Source of the DNA: Flavobacterium sp. H122
Lineage (GTDB): Bacteria > Bacteroidota > Bacteroidia > Flavobacteriales > Flavobacteriaceae
Direction: 5' to 3'
Assembly (NCBI RefSeq): GCF_004959765.1
Contig: NZ_SJZD01000003.1
Coordinates: 282,368-346,367, forward strand
DNA: 64,000 nucleotides
The translations under genes were made by a program, and so were the position numbers. A model generated the notes under the pieces. That model worked only from the letters and a program-made list of their open reading frames with translations. It made no database searches and was not told the DNA's origin. Shown in pieces: positions 45,921-55,549 of the stretch. Every line of letters starts with the position of its first letter. Position 1 is the stretch's first letter.

Positions 45921-48191
45921 ATGAAAAAATTAAAAAACGCTATTTTCTATTTTACTGTTACAGGTTTCTTTACTGCGCTTATGTATTGGGTGGTTGGGCA
46001 AGGAAAAGCTTTGGAAATCGGTAGAAAAATTATATCTCCTAATTCTAAAAATACATTATGGAACCAGTTTCTGGAATCATTAATTAATAATTTGCATCAT
46101 CCGTTAGCGGTTTTGCTGGCTCAGATTATTACTATAATTATAATTGCACGTTTTTTTGGATGGATATTTAAAAAGATAGGACAACCTTCGGTAATTGGTG
46201 AAATAATTGCCGGAATTTTTCTTGGACCTTCTCTTGTAGGAATGTATTTTCCTGAATTCTCCCATGTTGTTTTTCCTGTAGAATCATTAGGGAATCTGCA
46301 GTTTTTGAGTCAGATAGGTTTGATTTTGTTCATGTTTGTGATTGGGATGGAATTGGATTTAAAAGTTCTGAAAAATAAAGCTAACGATGCCGTTGTAATC
46401 AGTCATGCGAGTATAATTATTCCGTTTGCTTTAGGAATGATACTGGCTTATTTTGTGTATCACCGATTTGCTCCCGAAGGAATTGAATTTTTGTCATTTT
46501 CACTGTTTTTGGGTATTGCCATGAGTATTACTGCTTTTCCTGTACTGGCAAGAATTGTTCAGGAGAGGGGATTGCATAAAACAAAAATCGGTACTGTCGT
46601 GATTACTTGCGCCGCTGCTGATGATATTACGGCCTGGTGCCTGCTTGCGGCGGTTATTGCGATTGTAAAAGCAGGTACGTTTGCCAGTTCGCTTTACATT
46701 ATAGGTTTGGCAGCAGTTTATGTTGCTTTAATGTTGTTTTTAGTTAAACCTTTCCTGAAAAGAGTAGGTGATTTGTATTCGGGCAGTGATAATTTAAGCA
46801 AGCCGGTTGTGGCGATTTTCTTTTTGACATTGATTATTTCTTCTTACTGTACTGAAATAATAGGAATTCATGCATTGTTTGGAGCTTTTATGACTGGCGC
46901 GATTATGCCTGACATACCTAAATTCCGTCATGTTTTTATTGATAAGGTAGAAGATGTTTCATTGATTTTGCTGTTGCCGCTCTTCTTTGTTTTTACCGGA
47001 CTGCGTACGCAGATTGGTTTGATTAATGAACCTTATTTGTGGGAAATTACAGGATATATTATTTTAGTGGCTGTTACGGGTAAGTTCATAGGAAGTGCAT
47101 TAACGGCCAAGTTTGTGGGTCAATCCTGGAAAGACAGCTTAACCATAGGTGCTTTGATGAATACCAGAGGATTGATGGAGCTTGTGGTTTTGAATATAGG
47201 TTATGACTTAGGTGTCCTGACTTCGGAAATATTTACCATGATGGTTATCATGGCTTTGGTTACGACTTTTATGACTGGTCCGGCATTGGACTTAATCAAT
47301 TTTATATTCAAAACCAAAGATGCTATTGTTCCAGAAATTGAAGAAGCCATTCATAAATTCAAAATTCTTATTTCATTCGGGAATTATGAAAAAGGGAAAT
47401 CATTGCTTAAAGTTGCCAATGCTTTAACAAAAAAACAAAAAGAAACTTCCGCAATAACAGCTATGCACTTGTCTGTAAGTGATGAAATGCACGGTTATAG
47501 TATGGAAGAATATGAAAATGAAACTTTTATTCCAATAATAGAAGAATCGAAAGTGTTAAACAGAGAAATATCCACTATTTTTAAAGCTACTACTGATATT
47601 GAAAACGATATTGCCGAAGTTGCTGAAAAAGGGGATTATGATTTGCTGCTTGTAGGTTTAGGAAAATCAATTTTTGAAGGCTCACTTTTAGGAAAAGTAA
47701 TTGGATTTACAACCAGAATGATTAATCCAGACCGTCTTTTAGATAAACTGACAGGCAAAGAAGGTTTGTTTGCAAATTCAATTTTTGATGAAAGAACCCG
47801 TCAGATTATTTCTAAAAATAAAACACCGCTTGGTATATTGGCTGAAAATGAACTGCATTCCCTGGATAAAATCTTTGTTCCTTTCTTTAATTCCGAAGAC
47901 GCCTTTTTGATAGATTATATTCAGAAGTTTGTTTTTAACAATAATTCTAAAATCAATGTGGTTGATGTGAACAATCAAATTGAAAACAACTATTTGATTA
48001 AAAATGCTGTTGCGGCTTTGGATAAGGATCATCCGGACAATATTTCCATAGTTCATCAAAACAATGTAAACCAGTCTTTTCTTGTGAAGCAGGATTTGAT
48101 GCTTGTGAGTCTTGAAAGCTGGAAAAAACTTGTAGCAACTAATAATCTTTGGTTGAGTAGTTTGCCTTCGGTATTAATTATTAAGCCCTAA
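45921..48191 (+). CDS. CPA2 cation:proton antiporter (KefB/NapA-like)
   Basis: With the ATG at 45921 the protein has 756 residues. About 13 helices (~30-460) include IGQPSVIGEIIAGIFLGPS and the ion-site segment TCAAADDITAW (Asp pair). A cytoplasmic C-terminal part (~480-756) looks like a universal-stress-protein-type domain. It exchanges Na+ or K+ for protons. An upstream in-frame extension to 45855 reads as hydrophobic spill-over and is rejected. The end overlaps the convergent DUF5686 gene by 18 bases. Confidence 0.9.
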   Translation: MKKLKNAIFYFTVTGFFTALMYWVVGQGKALEIGRKIISPNSKNTLWNQFLESLINNLHHPLAVLLAQIITIIIIARFFGWIFKKIGQPSVIGEIIAGIFLGPSLVGMYFPEFSHVVFPVESLGNLQFLSQIGLILFMFVIGMELDLKVLKNKANDAVVISHASIIIPFALGMILAYFVYHRFAPEGIEFLSFSLFLGIAMSITAFPVLARIVQERGLHKTKIGTVVITCAAADDITAWCLLAAVIAIVKAGTFASSLYIIGLAAVYVALMLFLVKPFLKRVGDLYSGSDNLSKPVVAIFFLTLIISSYCTEIIGIHALFGAFMTGAIMPDIPKFRHVFIDKVEDVSLILLLPLFFVFTGLRTQIGLINEPYLWEITGYIILVAVTGKFIGSALTAKFVGQSWKDSLTIGALMNTRGLMELVVLNIGYDLGVLTSEIFTMMVIMALVTTFMTGPALDLINFIFKTKDAIVPEIEEAIHKFKILISFGNYEKGKSLLKVANALTKKQKETSAITAMHLSVSDEMHGYSMEEYENETFIPIIEESKVLNREISTIFKATTDIENDIAEVAEKGDYDLLLVGLGKSIFEGSLLGKVIGFTTRMINPDRLLDKLTGKEGLFANSIFDERTRQIISKNKTPLGILAENELHSLDKIFVPFFNSEDAFLIDYIQKFVFNNNSKINVVDVNNQIENNYLIKNAVAALDKDHPDNISIVHQNNVNQSFLVKQDLMLVSLESWKKLVATNNLWLSSLPSVLIIKP

Positions 48192-50405
48192 ATTTATTTG
48201 AAGACTCAGCTTTACAGCTATGTTGTCTTCAAAATTCGGTAACTGATTTGGACCATATCTATAAAAAGCTGTAAAACCAAGCCCTTTATAGATTTGGTTC
48301 ATTTCAAAACCTGATTCGTAAAAACCTTTTTCAAGTGTTTTAAAAACAATGTCGCTGTGTCTTTCTTTATGCTTCAAATCACCTATACCATATCGTGAAA
48401 CAAGACAAAAGACAGGTTTGATCTGTCGGTTAATCTCCCATTTCGGGAAATAGTGTTTTAAATGGATATAAGCATATTTATCAGAGAAGAACTCATTAAA
48501 AAACATAGTTTCAAAACTATCCCTGCCTGCAAAAGTAATACGCTGAATAATTTTGTCTTTGTTTAAATTGTTGGGAGAGTGGTTGTATAAATGCGTTATA
48601 GGAACATCTCCGAAAGCTCTTCCAGCTTCAAACAACAGGCTGATTTTATGATTTGAATTGAATTTTTTCTGATAATCAAAACGGAAATCGATTTTACCGA
48701 AATCAAAATCATTTGCCATCATACCTGAAACTGTTTTTGTTATCTGAAAGGTGAATTTCGGGTAATTTTTACTGTACTCGATTCTGCCGTTAGGGGTTTG
48801 CATATATTTGCTGAACGGATTCCATTGAAGTGAAAAGGTAAGCAGTGACGCGTTGAAATTCGAATAGATAGTGTTGTTTAAGCTGTAAAAGTAATTGAAT
48901 CTGGGGTCAATATGACTCTGACTTAATTGCAGCATAGCCTCAGTTTTTGGGATAATCTTCGACTCTATATAACCCCTCCAGGTTTCGTGGTTGTAAAATG
49001 TATTTAGGTTAAAAGGTCTTGGATCATAAATTTTGAAGGTTCTTTTGTCTATTTCCAGGGCTGTATTGGCAATTTCAGACAGATCGTCTTTATATCCAAT
49101 TCCCAGCCAGGTTTCTGAAGCTTTGTTTAAATTGACCGAAGTTGTAAGGGAACCTTTAAAAGTTCCGTCTTTTGTTCCATAGGCAAAATAGCCTTCAGTT
49201 TTAAAAATTTTAAAGAGTTTTTCGTTTGTTACCCCACCCACTCCTAAGCGAAAGCCTTCGTAATTATTGTAGCGGATTAAATACCGCAAATCAAAGTCAA
49301 AAAAGCCAACAGGATAGTAGCCCTTAATTATTTTCCGGCCTATTTTAATTTTGTTTTCTATACGTTTGGCCTCAATCAGACTGTCCATCGACACATAAGT
49401 GGTGTTGCTTCTTACATCTGTCGTGTCATTGAAATAGTTGTACCAAAGTTCTTCTTTTCTGTTAATAGCTTTTTCCGGAATTTCTATTAAAAATTGTTTG
49501 TTTTGAATGGATTGATTGCCAAAAGAGACTTGTGAAAATTTTGTAGTTGATAATATCTCAATAAAATCTGTAGCGTATTTTTTGCCTAAAGGGTTGTATT
49601 TAATGTCTGTTTCATCAAAAGAAATGGTTTCTCCCAATATTTTTATCGGATACTTATTACCGCCTTTCTTTATGGTAAGTTTTATTTTTGAAGGAAACCA
49701 ATTGTGAATTTCGTCATTCCAAACCATTTCATGGATGGATGAGATGTTTAATTTTCCCGAAGTTTTAAGTTCTGCTTTTGCAATACTGAATTTTTCTTCA
49801 TCAATGTATAAGCGTCCGCTTAAATTAGTGTGTTTTCTGATTGTTTTGGGTTTAAATGAAACAATCGTAATGTTTCTTGAGCCTAAGATTGTTTTGTTTT
49901 CTATTGTGAAATTGTAATCTTTCAGTCCCTTTTCAGAAATTGGATTTATATATTCCTTTTCGGCTATTTTAAATTTTCTTTTGTACAGAGAAAAAGGAGA
50001 CAGCTCGAGAGCAAAGTATTCATAGATAGGTTCTTTGAACCCCGCCATTTTAGTTGATATGATTTCTTCTTTTAAAAAATCATCGGTTTTTGAGAGAGAA
50101 GAGATTTTTTCTGTCTGATATAGATGCTGCTTTGCGATTATTTTTTTGAATTTATAATCAGATGAATCTATTTCTTTAATTATTTTAATTCCTTTTTTTG
50201 TTTTATAAATTGTGTCAATATGCCCAACAGACGAGTTTGGGTCTGCGGTTATTATCAGTTTGCTGTAAGAAGTTAAATTGAAATTGTCAGGTTCGTTTTT
50301 TGCTTTATCAGCAATGATTTTTTTGATAAAAGCTTCGGGAGATTGTTGACTGTAAGTAACCGCTGTACTTAATATAAAAAAGAGCCAAAATTTAGTTTTT
50401 ATCAT
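48174..50405 (-). CDS. DUF5686-family outer membrane protein
   Basis: The 743-residue protein has a signal peptide (to ~TYSQ, residue 20), a soluble N-terminal half and a C-terminal beta-barrel-like half rich in aromatic alternating strands (ending VKLSLQINLGLNN). It matches what I recall of the DUF5686 family in Bacteroidota. Most members carry a carboxypeptidase-regulatory-like domain after the signal peptide; this one begins directly with the following region. The role is unknown, probably outer-membrane assembly or transport. Confidence 0.75.
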   Translation of the reverse strand: MIKTKFWLFFILSTAVTYSQQSPEAFIKKIIADKAKNEPDNFNLTSYSKLIITADPNSSVGHIDTIYKTKKGIKIIKEIDSSDYKFKKIIAKQHLYQTEKISSLSKTDDFLKEEIISTKMAGFKEPIYEYFALELSPFSLYKRKFKIAEKEYINPISEKGLKDYNFTIENKTILGSRNITIVSFKPKTIRKHTNLSGRLYIDEEKFSIAKAELKTSGKLNISSIHEMVWNDEIHNWFPSKIKLTIKKGGNKYPIKILGETISFDETDIKYNPLGKKYATDFIEILSTTKFSQVSFGNQSIQNKQFLIEIPEKAINRKEELWYNYFNDTTDVRSNTTYVSMDSLIEAKRIENKIKIGRKIIKGYYPVGFFDFDLRYLIRYNNYEGFRLGVGGVTNEKLFKIFKTEGYFAYGTKDGTFKGSLTTSVNLNKASETWLGIGYKDDLSEIANTALEIDKRTFKIYDPRPFNLNTFYNHETWRGYIESKIIPKTEAMLQLSQSHIDPRFNYFYSLNNTIYSNFNASLLTFSLQWNPFSKYMQTPNGRIEYSKNYPKFTFQITKTVSGMMANDFDFGKIDFRFDYQKKFNSNHKISLLFEAGRAFGDVPITHLYNHSPNNLNKDKIIQRITFAGRDSFETMFFNEFFSDKYAYIHLKHYFPKWEINRQIKPVFCLVSRYGIGDLKHKERHSDIVFKTLEKGFYESGFEMNQIYKGLGFTAFYRYGPNQLPNFEDNIAVKLSLQINLGLNN

Positions 50406-50440
50406 TCAAGTATATTTTCAGTCTTCAAAGATAGATAAAA

Positions 50441-50471
50441 TTAAAAAATCTGCCCGAAGCAGATTTTTTAA
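50441..50471 (-). terminator. Terminator of the exported Ppx/GppA-like gene
   Basis: The stem TTAAAAAATCTGC / GCAGATTTTTTAA has a five-base loop and T-rich flanks on both strands, so it may work in both directions. Confidence 0.75.
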
Positions 50472-50477
50472 TTTTTT

Positions 50478-51554
50478 TTACCAGACTTTTTTAACTTTTT
50501 TGGAGCGGTCAGCTATATAAGAAACCAACCAGGCTATTTGTCCTTCCTTGGCAAAATAAAGCTTTTTTTCGTTTATGTTGGGAATTGCTTCAAGAGTTAC
50601 TAAAAGTAAGTTACTTGCAGAGATTAAATATTTTTGTGAATATGTTTTTAAAACTTTATCGATTTCTTTGTCGGTTTTTGCCAGATCTTCAAAACGTTTA
50701 AAGTTGTTTTTTACCATCGCATCGTAATTAATAACGTCTTCAAGTTTGAATTCGTTGAACTGTTCTTTGGTTGGTCCGTTCAAAAGAGTGTAGAAGGCCC
50801 ATACAGCGCCGCCTGACATGTATACTTTTTGTTTATCCAGTGCAACCGGTTTTGAGTTGTACATTGCATTTACCTGCTCTCTCAGCATTGGCAGGAAACC
50901 AAATGATTTGATGTTGAATTCGCCTATCTCGTCATTTCTCGTTTTTTTGTTTACTGCTTCAGTCAGTGTTATAGTCCCGTAATTAAGGCTTAATGGGAAA
51001 AATACAAATGTTTCAGTGTTGAAAACATCAACATAACCTCCCTTAGTATTACCGCCACCAATATCAAGTACCATAGAATCTTTGTAATCAATAGGGGGGA
51101 TGCACCCTTTTAGAAGCATTTTTCCTTCTGTCTGAGCATCAATAAATTCCAGACTTTTTGAAGTCAGCTGTTTGATTTTGTCTGCTAAGACCTGTGTGTT
51201 TTTTGCCATCGCAACACCTGACGAACCTACAATAAAAATGTTTTCATCAGCTATCTTTACTTCGGTTTTTATTTTTTTGTAGTTTTCAGCAACAACGTTG
51301 GCCGCTTTTTCTATGTCTTCGGGAAGTAAATTCCCGTCAATGGAAATTCCTTTGGCAATACCCACGTTCTCAGTCCAATAGGACTTTATGTTGAAACCGC
51401 CTTTTTTGATATTATACACATCTAAAACGGTCATTTTTATTCCTTTACTTCCTATTTCTATTCCTGCAAAGAGGTTTTCATTTTCTTGACCAAACACATG
51501 GCTTTGAAAAAATAAAAATAGCACTGCTAAAAAATATAGTTTAGTGTTTTTCAT
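50478..51554 (-). CDS. Exported Ppx/GppA-like (ASKHA-fold) protein
   Basis: The 358-residue protein has a clear signal peptide (to ~VFGQ, residue 23), then an actin-like ATPase-fold domain. AGIEIGSKGIKMTV forms phosphate loop 1 and VLDIGGGNTKGGYV the second. These match exopolyphosphatase/pppGpp phosphatase (Ppx/GppA) proteins, which are normally cytoplasmic. The conserved Glu of the family may be in DAQTEGKMLL. Secretion of such an enzyme is unusual, and the substrate outside the cytoplasm is not obvious. It is a single-gene unit with its own terminator. Confidence 0.75.
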   Translation of the reverse strand: MKNTKLYFLAVLFLFFQSHVFGQENENLFAGIEIGSKGIKMTVLDVYNIKKGGFNIKSYWTENVGIAKGISIDGNLLPEDIEKAANVVAENYKKIKTEVKIADENIFIVGSSGVAMAKNTQVLADKIKQLTSKSLEFIDAQTEGKMLLKGCIPPIDYKDSMVLDIGGGNTKGGYVDVFNTETFVFFPLSLNYGTITLTEAVNKKTRNDEIGEFNIKSFGFLPMLREQVNAMYNSKPVALDKQKVYMSGGAVWAFYTLLNGPTKEQFNEFKLEDVINYDAMVKNNFKRFEDLAKTDKEIDKVLKTYSQKYLISASNLLLVTLEAIPNINEKKLYFAKEGQIAWLVSYIADRSKKVKKVW

Positions 51555-51640
51555 AGGTTAAATTTTAGTTAATGGGTTCCTTCCGGATTCTCAAAAATAT
51601 CAAAATTTTGTTAATATTTACAATTTTTTAAAATTTGGAT

Positions 51641-51664
51641 AAAAAAATCCGCACAAGGCGGATT
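51641..51664 (-). terminator. Terminator after frr
   Basis: The stem AATCCGC / GCGGATT with a five-base loop is followed on the minus strand by a T-run (A-run at 51641-51647). Confidence 0.8.
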
Positions 51665-51680
51665 AAATTTTTGGTATAAA

Positions 51681-52244
51681 TTAAACTTTCATGATTTCAG
51701 CTTCTTTAACAGCTAAATGTTCCTCAATTTTTTTGATAAAATTATCAGTTAGTTTTTGAACATTTTCTTCTGCTGTTTTGCAGATGTCTTCAGAAGTTCC
51801 GTCTTTTTCTAATTTTTTAATATCGGTGTTTGCATCTTTGCGTGCATTACGGATACCGATTTTTGCATCTTCAGCTTCAGATTTTGCTTGTTTTACCAGC
51901 TCTTTACGGCGCTCTTCAGTTAAAGGCGGTACTGAAATGATAATATTGTCGCCATTATTCATTGGGTTAAAACCAATGTTGGCTATCATGATTGCTTTTT
52001 CAATAGGATGCAGCATAGTTTTTTCCCAAGGTGTAACCGTGATTGTTCTGGCGTCAGGAACATTGATGTTGGCAACCTGGGAAAGAGGTGTTTGTGATCC
52101 ATAATAATCCACAAAAACACCACCCAGCATTTGCGGTGTGGCCTTTCCTGCACGAATATTCAAAAATTCTTTTTCTAAGTGAGCAATAGAACCTTCCATA
52201 GATTCTTTAGTGCTGTCTAGTATAAAATTAATTTCTTCAGTCAT
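51681..52244 (-). CDS. frr: Ribosome recycling factor
   Basis: The 187-residue protein matches the family size (~185). It shows the three-helix bundle pattern, with IRAGKATPQMLGGVFVDYYG, INVPDARTITVTPWEK and the helical KLEKDGTSEDICKTAEENVQKLTD region. With EF-G it splits post-termination ribosomes. It follows pyrH by 51 bases on the same strand, the common bacterial pairing. Confidence 0.97.
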   Translation of the reverse strand: MTEEINFILDSTKESMEGSIAHLEKEFLNIRAGKATPQMLGGVFVDYYGSQTPLSQVANINVPDARTITVTPWEKTMLHPIEKAIMIANIGFNPMNNGDNIIISVPPLTEERRKELVKQAKSEAEDAKIGIRNARKDANTDIKKLEKDGTSEDICKTAEENVQKLTDNFIKKIEEHLAVKEAEIMKV

Positions 52245-52295
52245 TGTTTTTGATTTTTTGATTTTTCGAAGAATCGGATAATCGAATAATCTAAA

Positions 52296-53003
52296 TTAAA
52301 TATTAACTACTGTTCCTACGTTGTCTCCTTTGCAAATTTTAAGCAAATTACCTTCTTTATTCATATCAAACACAATAATAGGCAATTTATTTTCCTGACT
52401 CAAGGTAAATGCAGTCGTATCCATTACATTAAGCCCTTTTTTCAGCACATCATCAAATGAAATATAATCAAATTTTACAGCATCAGGATTTTTTTCCGGA
52501 TCGGCATTATAAACACCGTCAACGCGTGTTCCTTTCAAAATTACATCCGCATCTACTTCAATACCTCTTAAAACGGCTGCAGTATCAGTTGTAAAATAAG
52601 GATTTCCGGTTCCTGCTCCAAATATTACGATTCTTCCTTTTTCCAGATGTCTTACAGCACGTCTTTTGATGTAAGGTTCTGCAATAGCTTCAATTTTTAA
52701 GGCAGTCTGTAAACGGGTAAGCATCCCTTTTTCTTCTAATGCTCCCTGCAGCGCCATTCCGTTAATAACGGTTGCCAGCATTCCCATATAATCTCCTTGC
52801 ACGCGATCCATTCCATTGCTGGCTCCTGCAACTCCTCTAAAAATATTTCCACCGCCGATAACAATTGCAATTTCAACACCTAATTCATGAATTTGTTTTA
52901 TTTCATCAGCATATTCAGCCAGTCGTTTTGGCTCAATGCCGTATTGACGATCGCCCATTAATGCTTCCCCGCTTAATTTCAAGAGTATTCTTTTGTATTT
53001 CAT
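52296..53003 (-). CDS. pyrH: Uridylate (UMP) kinase
   Basis: This 235-residue amino-acid-kinase-fold protein has KLSGEALMG, the glycine loop [26 protein letters not shown] and [13 protein letters not shown]. It phosphorylates UMP to UDP and is typically a GTP-activated, UTP-inhibited hexamer. A TATATTTG element (minus strand, 53033-53040) lies at promoter distance, without a clear -33 match. Confidence 0.97.
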   Translation of the reverse strand: MKYKRILLKLSGEALMGDRQYGIEPKRLAEYADEIKQIHELGVEIAIVIGGGNIFRGVAGASNGMDRVQGDYMGMLATVINGMALQGALEEKGMLTRLQTALKIEAIAEPYIKRRAVRHLEKGRIVIFGAGTGNPYFTTDTAAVLRGIEVDADVILKGTRVDGVYNADPEKNPDAVKFDYISFDDVLKKGLNVMDTTAFTLSQENKLPIIVFDMNKEGNLLKICKGDNVGTVVNI

Positions 53004-53134
53004 CAGATGATTATTTGGACTGCAAATATAATTATAATCTTGAATTATTTCCGGTATATTTTCAGGTTAAACTTTGGTTTACCTTGCGTGAATTAACATA
53101 AAATAAAATTATTGTCGACTGATAAATGTCATAT

Positions 53135-53162
53135 TTGATGATTTTAGATAGCTATAATTTTG
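53135..53162 (+). promoter_or_regulatory. Promoter of the PAS-domain gene
   Basis: TTG at 53135-53137, a 17-base spacer and TAATTTTG at 53155-53162 match the flavobacterial consensus. Transcription would begin near 53168, which favours the ATG at 53190 over 53169 as start of the PAS gene. Confidence 0.5.
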
Positions 53163-53189
53163 CTGTCAATGAGCAAATTTTTAAACATT

Positions 53190-53816
53190 ATGAATCTAGA
53201 ATTAAAAAAACCTACTGTTATTGATGAAGAAGTAGTTTGGGATAAATCGCAGACTATTGTAAGTAAAACGGATTTGTTTGGCACTATTGAATATGCCAAC
53301 GATGCTTTTGTTGAGGCTTCCGGCTATCAGGAATTTGAACTTGTGGGACAGCCCCATAATTTAATCAGACATCCGGATATGCCTCAGGTAGTTTTTAAAG
53401 TATTATGGGACAATATTAAAAAAGGGCATAAGTTTCATGGTATTGTAAAAAATTTATCAAAGTCAGGAAGGTATTACTGGGTCATAACCGATTTTGATTA
53501 CGTTGTTGATGATGATGCCAATATTGTCAAGTATATAGCACGTAGAAAAGCTGTTCCTGACGGTGTTGTGAAAAAAGTTGAAGATTTATACCGAAGACTT
53601 TTGCAGATTGAAGAAGTCAGAGGGATAGAAGGCAGTGAAAAATATCTGACAGGTTATCTGGAGGAATTGGGTTTGACATACGTCCAGCTGATTACTAAAT
53701 TAATGGTTGATGACGAACGGGAAACAGCAGAGCAGATTGAATTGGCTAATGCACAGACAGCAGAAGAGAAAGAAAATGAGGGCAGAGGATTTTTTAGTCG
53801 TTTTTTTGGTAGATAA
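53190..53816 (+). CDS. PAS-domain signalling protein (Aer-like PAS)
   Basis: From the ATG at 53190 the protein has 208 residues (ATG at 53169 and TTG at 53160 are alternatives). The N-terminal PAS domain (~15-120) has TIVSKTDLFGTIEYANDAFVEASGY and GQPHNLIRHPDMPQVVFKVLWDNIKKG, close to the redox-sensing PAS of Aer-type receptors. A helical C-terminal part follows with no kinase or chemoreceptor output domain. An FAD cofactor is possible. It lies 29 bases before an MFS transporter gene and is probably in the same transcript. Confidence 0.82.
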   Translation: MNLELKKPTVIDEEVVWDKSQTIVSKTDLFGTIEYANDAFVEASGYQEFELVGQPHNLIRHPDMPQVVFKVLWDNIKKGHKFHGIVKNLSKSGRYYWVITDFDYVVDDDANIVKYIARRKAVPDGVVKKVEDLYRRLLQIEEVRGIEGSEKYLTGYLEELGLTYVQLITKLMVDDERETAEQIELANAQTAEEKENEGRGFFSRFFGR

Positions 53817-53845
53817 ACGCAGCTTATTTTCAACACTTTTATGCT

Positions 53846-55084
53846 ATGAAGAATATTTTTTTTAAAAACTTTAGCGATTTTAATAAGGAAATCAAAATAA
53901 TAGCATTGATTACTTTGATTAACCGCATGGGGACTGTTGTGGTCCCTTTTTTGTCTAAATATCTGAAAGAGGATTTGGATTTGAGTTACTCTCAGGTGGG
54001 TTGGATAATGGTTTGTTTTGGTTTGGGCTCCTTAATAGGAACTTTTATAAGCGGAAAGCTGTCTGATTACTTCGGGGCTTACAAAATAATGGTGTTCAGC
54101 TTATTCACAAGCGGTATTGTTTTTATAATGCTGCGTTATGTGAAAACGTTTGAGCTTTTGTGTCTTTCTGTTTTCTTTCTGACAACAATAGCAGATATGT
54201 ATCGTCCCGCAATGATGCTGACAGTGAATAATTATGTCAATAAAGATATGAGACTGCAGTCACTCTCTTTGATTAGGGCTGCTACGAATCTGGGTTTGGT
54301 TGTGGGGCCGGTTTTGGGAGCATATCTTATTTTTAATGACGGATACGATACGCTTTTTTTGGTGGATGGCGTTACCTGTATTCTGGCTATTTTGCTGTTT
54401 GTTGTCCTTGTTAAAGAAAAAAAGTATTTGTACAAACTGAATTTGGCTAATCAGAAGCAGGATAAATTAGCTCCGTTAAAAGATCTCCCTTTTATTTTTA
54501 ATTGGGTAATTGCCATGATTACAGGGTATTTGTTTTTTCAGGTTTTTTCTATTCTGCCCATCTATCATAAAGCAGCTTTCAAATTGACTGAATTTGACAG
54601 TGGAATGTTTTTGGCTTTCAGCGGTTTGCTGTATATACTTTTTGAGATTTCAGTGGTCAATTTTGTTCAGAAAAATAAAATCGGCGACCTTATTGCTGTG
54701 ATGATAGGGTTGTTGTTTATTGGTTTCTCTTACGGATTATTGTTCTTAGTGCATGAACCTTGGGTTTTTTGGGTGTTTATGTTTTTAATTACATTCGGGA
54801 ACATGCTGACTTTTACTTTTGCCAGTGGTTTTGTTATGAAACGAAGCCATAAAAATCATGAAGGTATTTTTATGTCGGCATTTCAAATGAGTTATGGTTT
54901 TGCACATTTGATAAGTTCTAAAACAGGACTGACCATTATTCAGAATTATGATTTTGATGCCAACTGGACTTTTAATATGATTCTTGCAGTGGTAGGGGCA
55001 TTTTCAACATATTTGGTATTCTTAATGGTGAAAAAGGAAAAAGAAGAAATCAAACAAAAAATTGCCTTGTCTTTATTTAAGTAA
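53846..55084 (+). CDS. MFS transporter
   Basis: This 412-residue protein has 12 helices and motif A (GKLSDYFGAYK) after helix 2. The DHA1-like first half includes SLIRAATNLGLVVGPVLGAYL. The C-terminal end is a short charged tail. The substrate is unknown. It follows the PAS gene closely and is ended by a bidirectional hairpin at 55115-55134. Confidence 0.87.
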   Translation: MKNIFFKNFSDFNKEIKIIALITLINRMGTVVVPFLSKYLKEDLDLSYSQVGWIMVCFGLGSLIGTFISGKLSDYFGAYKIMVFSLFTSGIVFIMLRYVKTFELLCLSVFFLTTIADMYRPAMMLTVNNYVNKDMRLQSLSLIRAATNLGLVVGPVLGAYLIFNDGYDTLFLVDGVTCILAILLFVVLVKEKKYLYKLNLANQKQDKLAPLKDLPFIFNWVIAMITGYLFFQVFSILPIYHKAAFKLTEFDSGMFLAFSGLLYILFEISVVNFVQKNKIGDLIAVMIGLLFIGFSYGLLFLVHEPWVFWVFMFLITFGNMLTFTFASGFVMKRSHKNHEGIFMSAFQMSYGFAHLISSKTGLTIIQNYDFDANWTFNMILAVVGAFSTYLVFLMVKKEKEEIKQKIALSLFK

Positions 55085-55110
55085 GAAATTGTACAGGAAG
55101 TTTGTTAAAT

Positions 55111-55146
55111 ACAAAAGGCTGATAATTCAGCCTTATATCATTTTTT
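55111..55146. terminator. Bidirectional terminator between convergent MFS and roadblock-like genes
   Basis: The stem AAGGCTGA / TCAGCCTT (55115-55134) has a four-base loop and a T-run on the plus strand (55141-55146). Its right arm overlaps the stop codon of the minus-strand gene. Confidence 0.65.
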
Positions 55147-55495
55147 TATATTTAGCGAGCAATGCTTTTGTCATAGTTAAATTTGCCTGGGAAGCATCTA
55201 CGGCAAGATAAATTAAATACTCGTTTTCTTCCGAAACATTTATGATATGATACTGCGATGTCAAAGTAATCGTGATGTCCTCAATTTTCTGATTCTGCTG
55301 TAAAGCATTTATGCCGTTTAATTTTGCTCTTACCATTTCAAGTATAAATGTTGAGCCTAGGTCAATGTCATAATTTTTGTCAGATGTTTTAGAATAATAA
55401 CAAATTCCGTTTCTTATTTCAATTATACTGGTTGCTATAAATCCCGGAATGTTCTTGGAAATAGTCTCTCCAAATTCTTTTACTAAGTCGGCCAT
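55133..55495 (-). CDS. Small roadblock/LC7-like domain protein
   Basis: The 120-residue protein has no signal peptide. Its pattern (helix, GFIATSIIEIRNGICYYSKT, long helix, DITITLTSQYHIINVSEENEYLIYLAVD, final helix NLTMTKALLAKY) is broken here across ~18-115. It resembles the roadblock/LC7 or profilin-like fold, which often pairs with small Ras-like GTPases. No such GTPase gene is nearby. The similarity is judged only by strand/helix pattern, so treat the family as tentative. Confidence 0.55.
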   Translation of the reverse strand: MADLVKEFGETISKNIPGFIATSIIEIRNGICYYSKTSDKNYDIDLGSTFILEMVRAKLNGINALQQNQKIEDITITLTSQYHIINVSEENEYLIYLAVDASQANLTMTKALLAKYKKMI

Positions 55496-55549
55496 TTTAT
55501 TTAATGATTCAAGGTATGCAAATTTAATAAATAGAAATTTTGCGGATTG

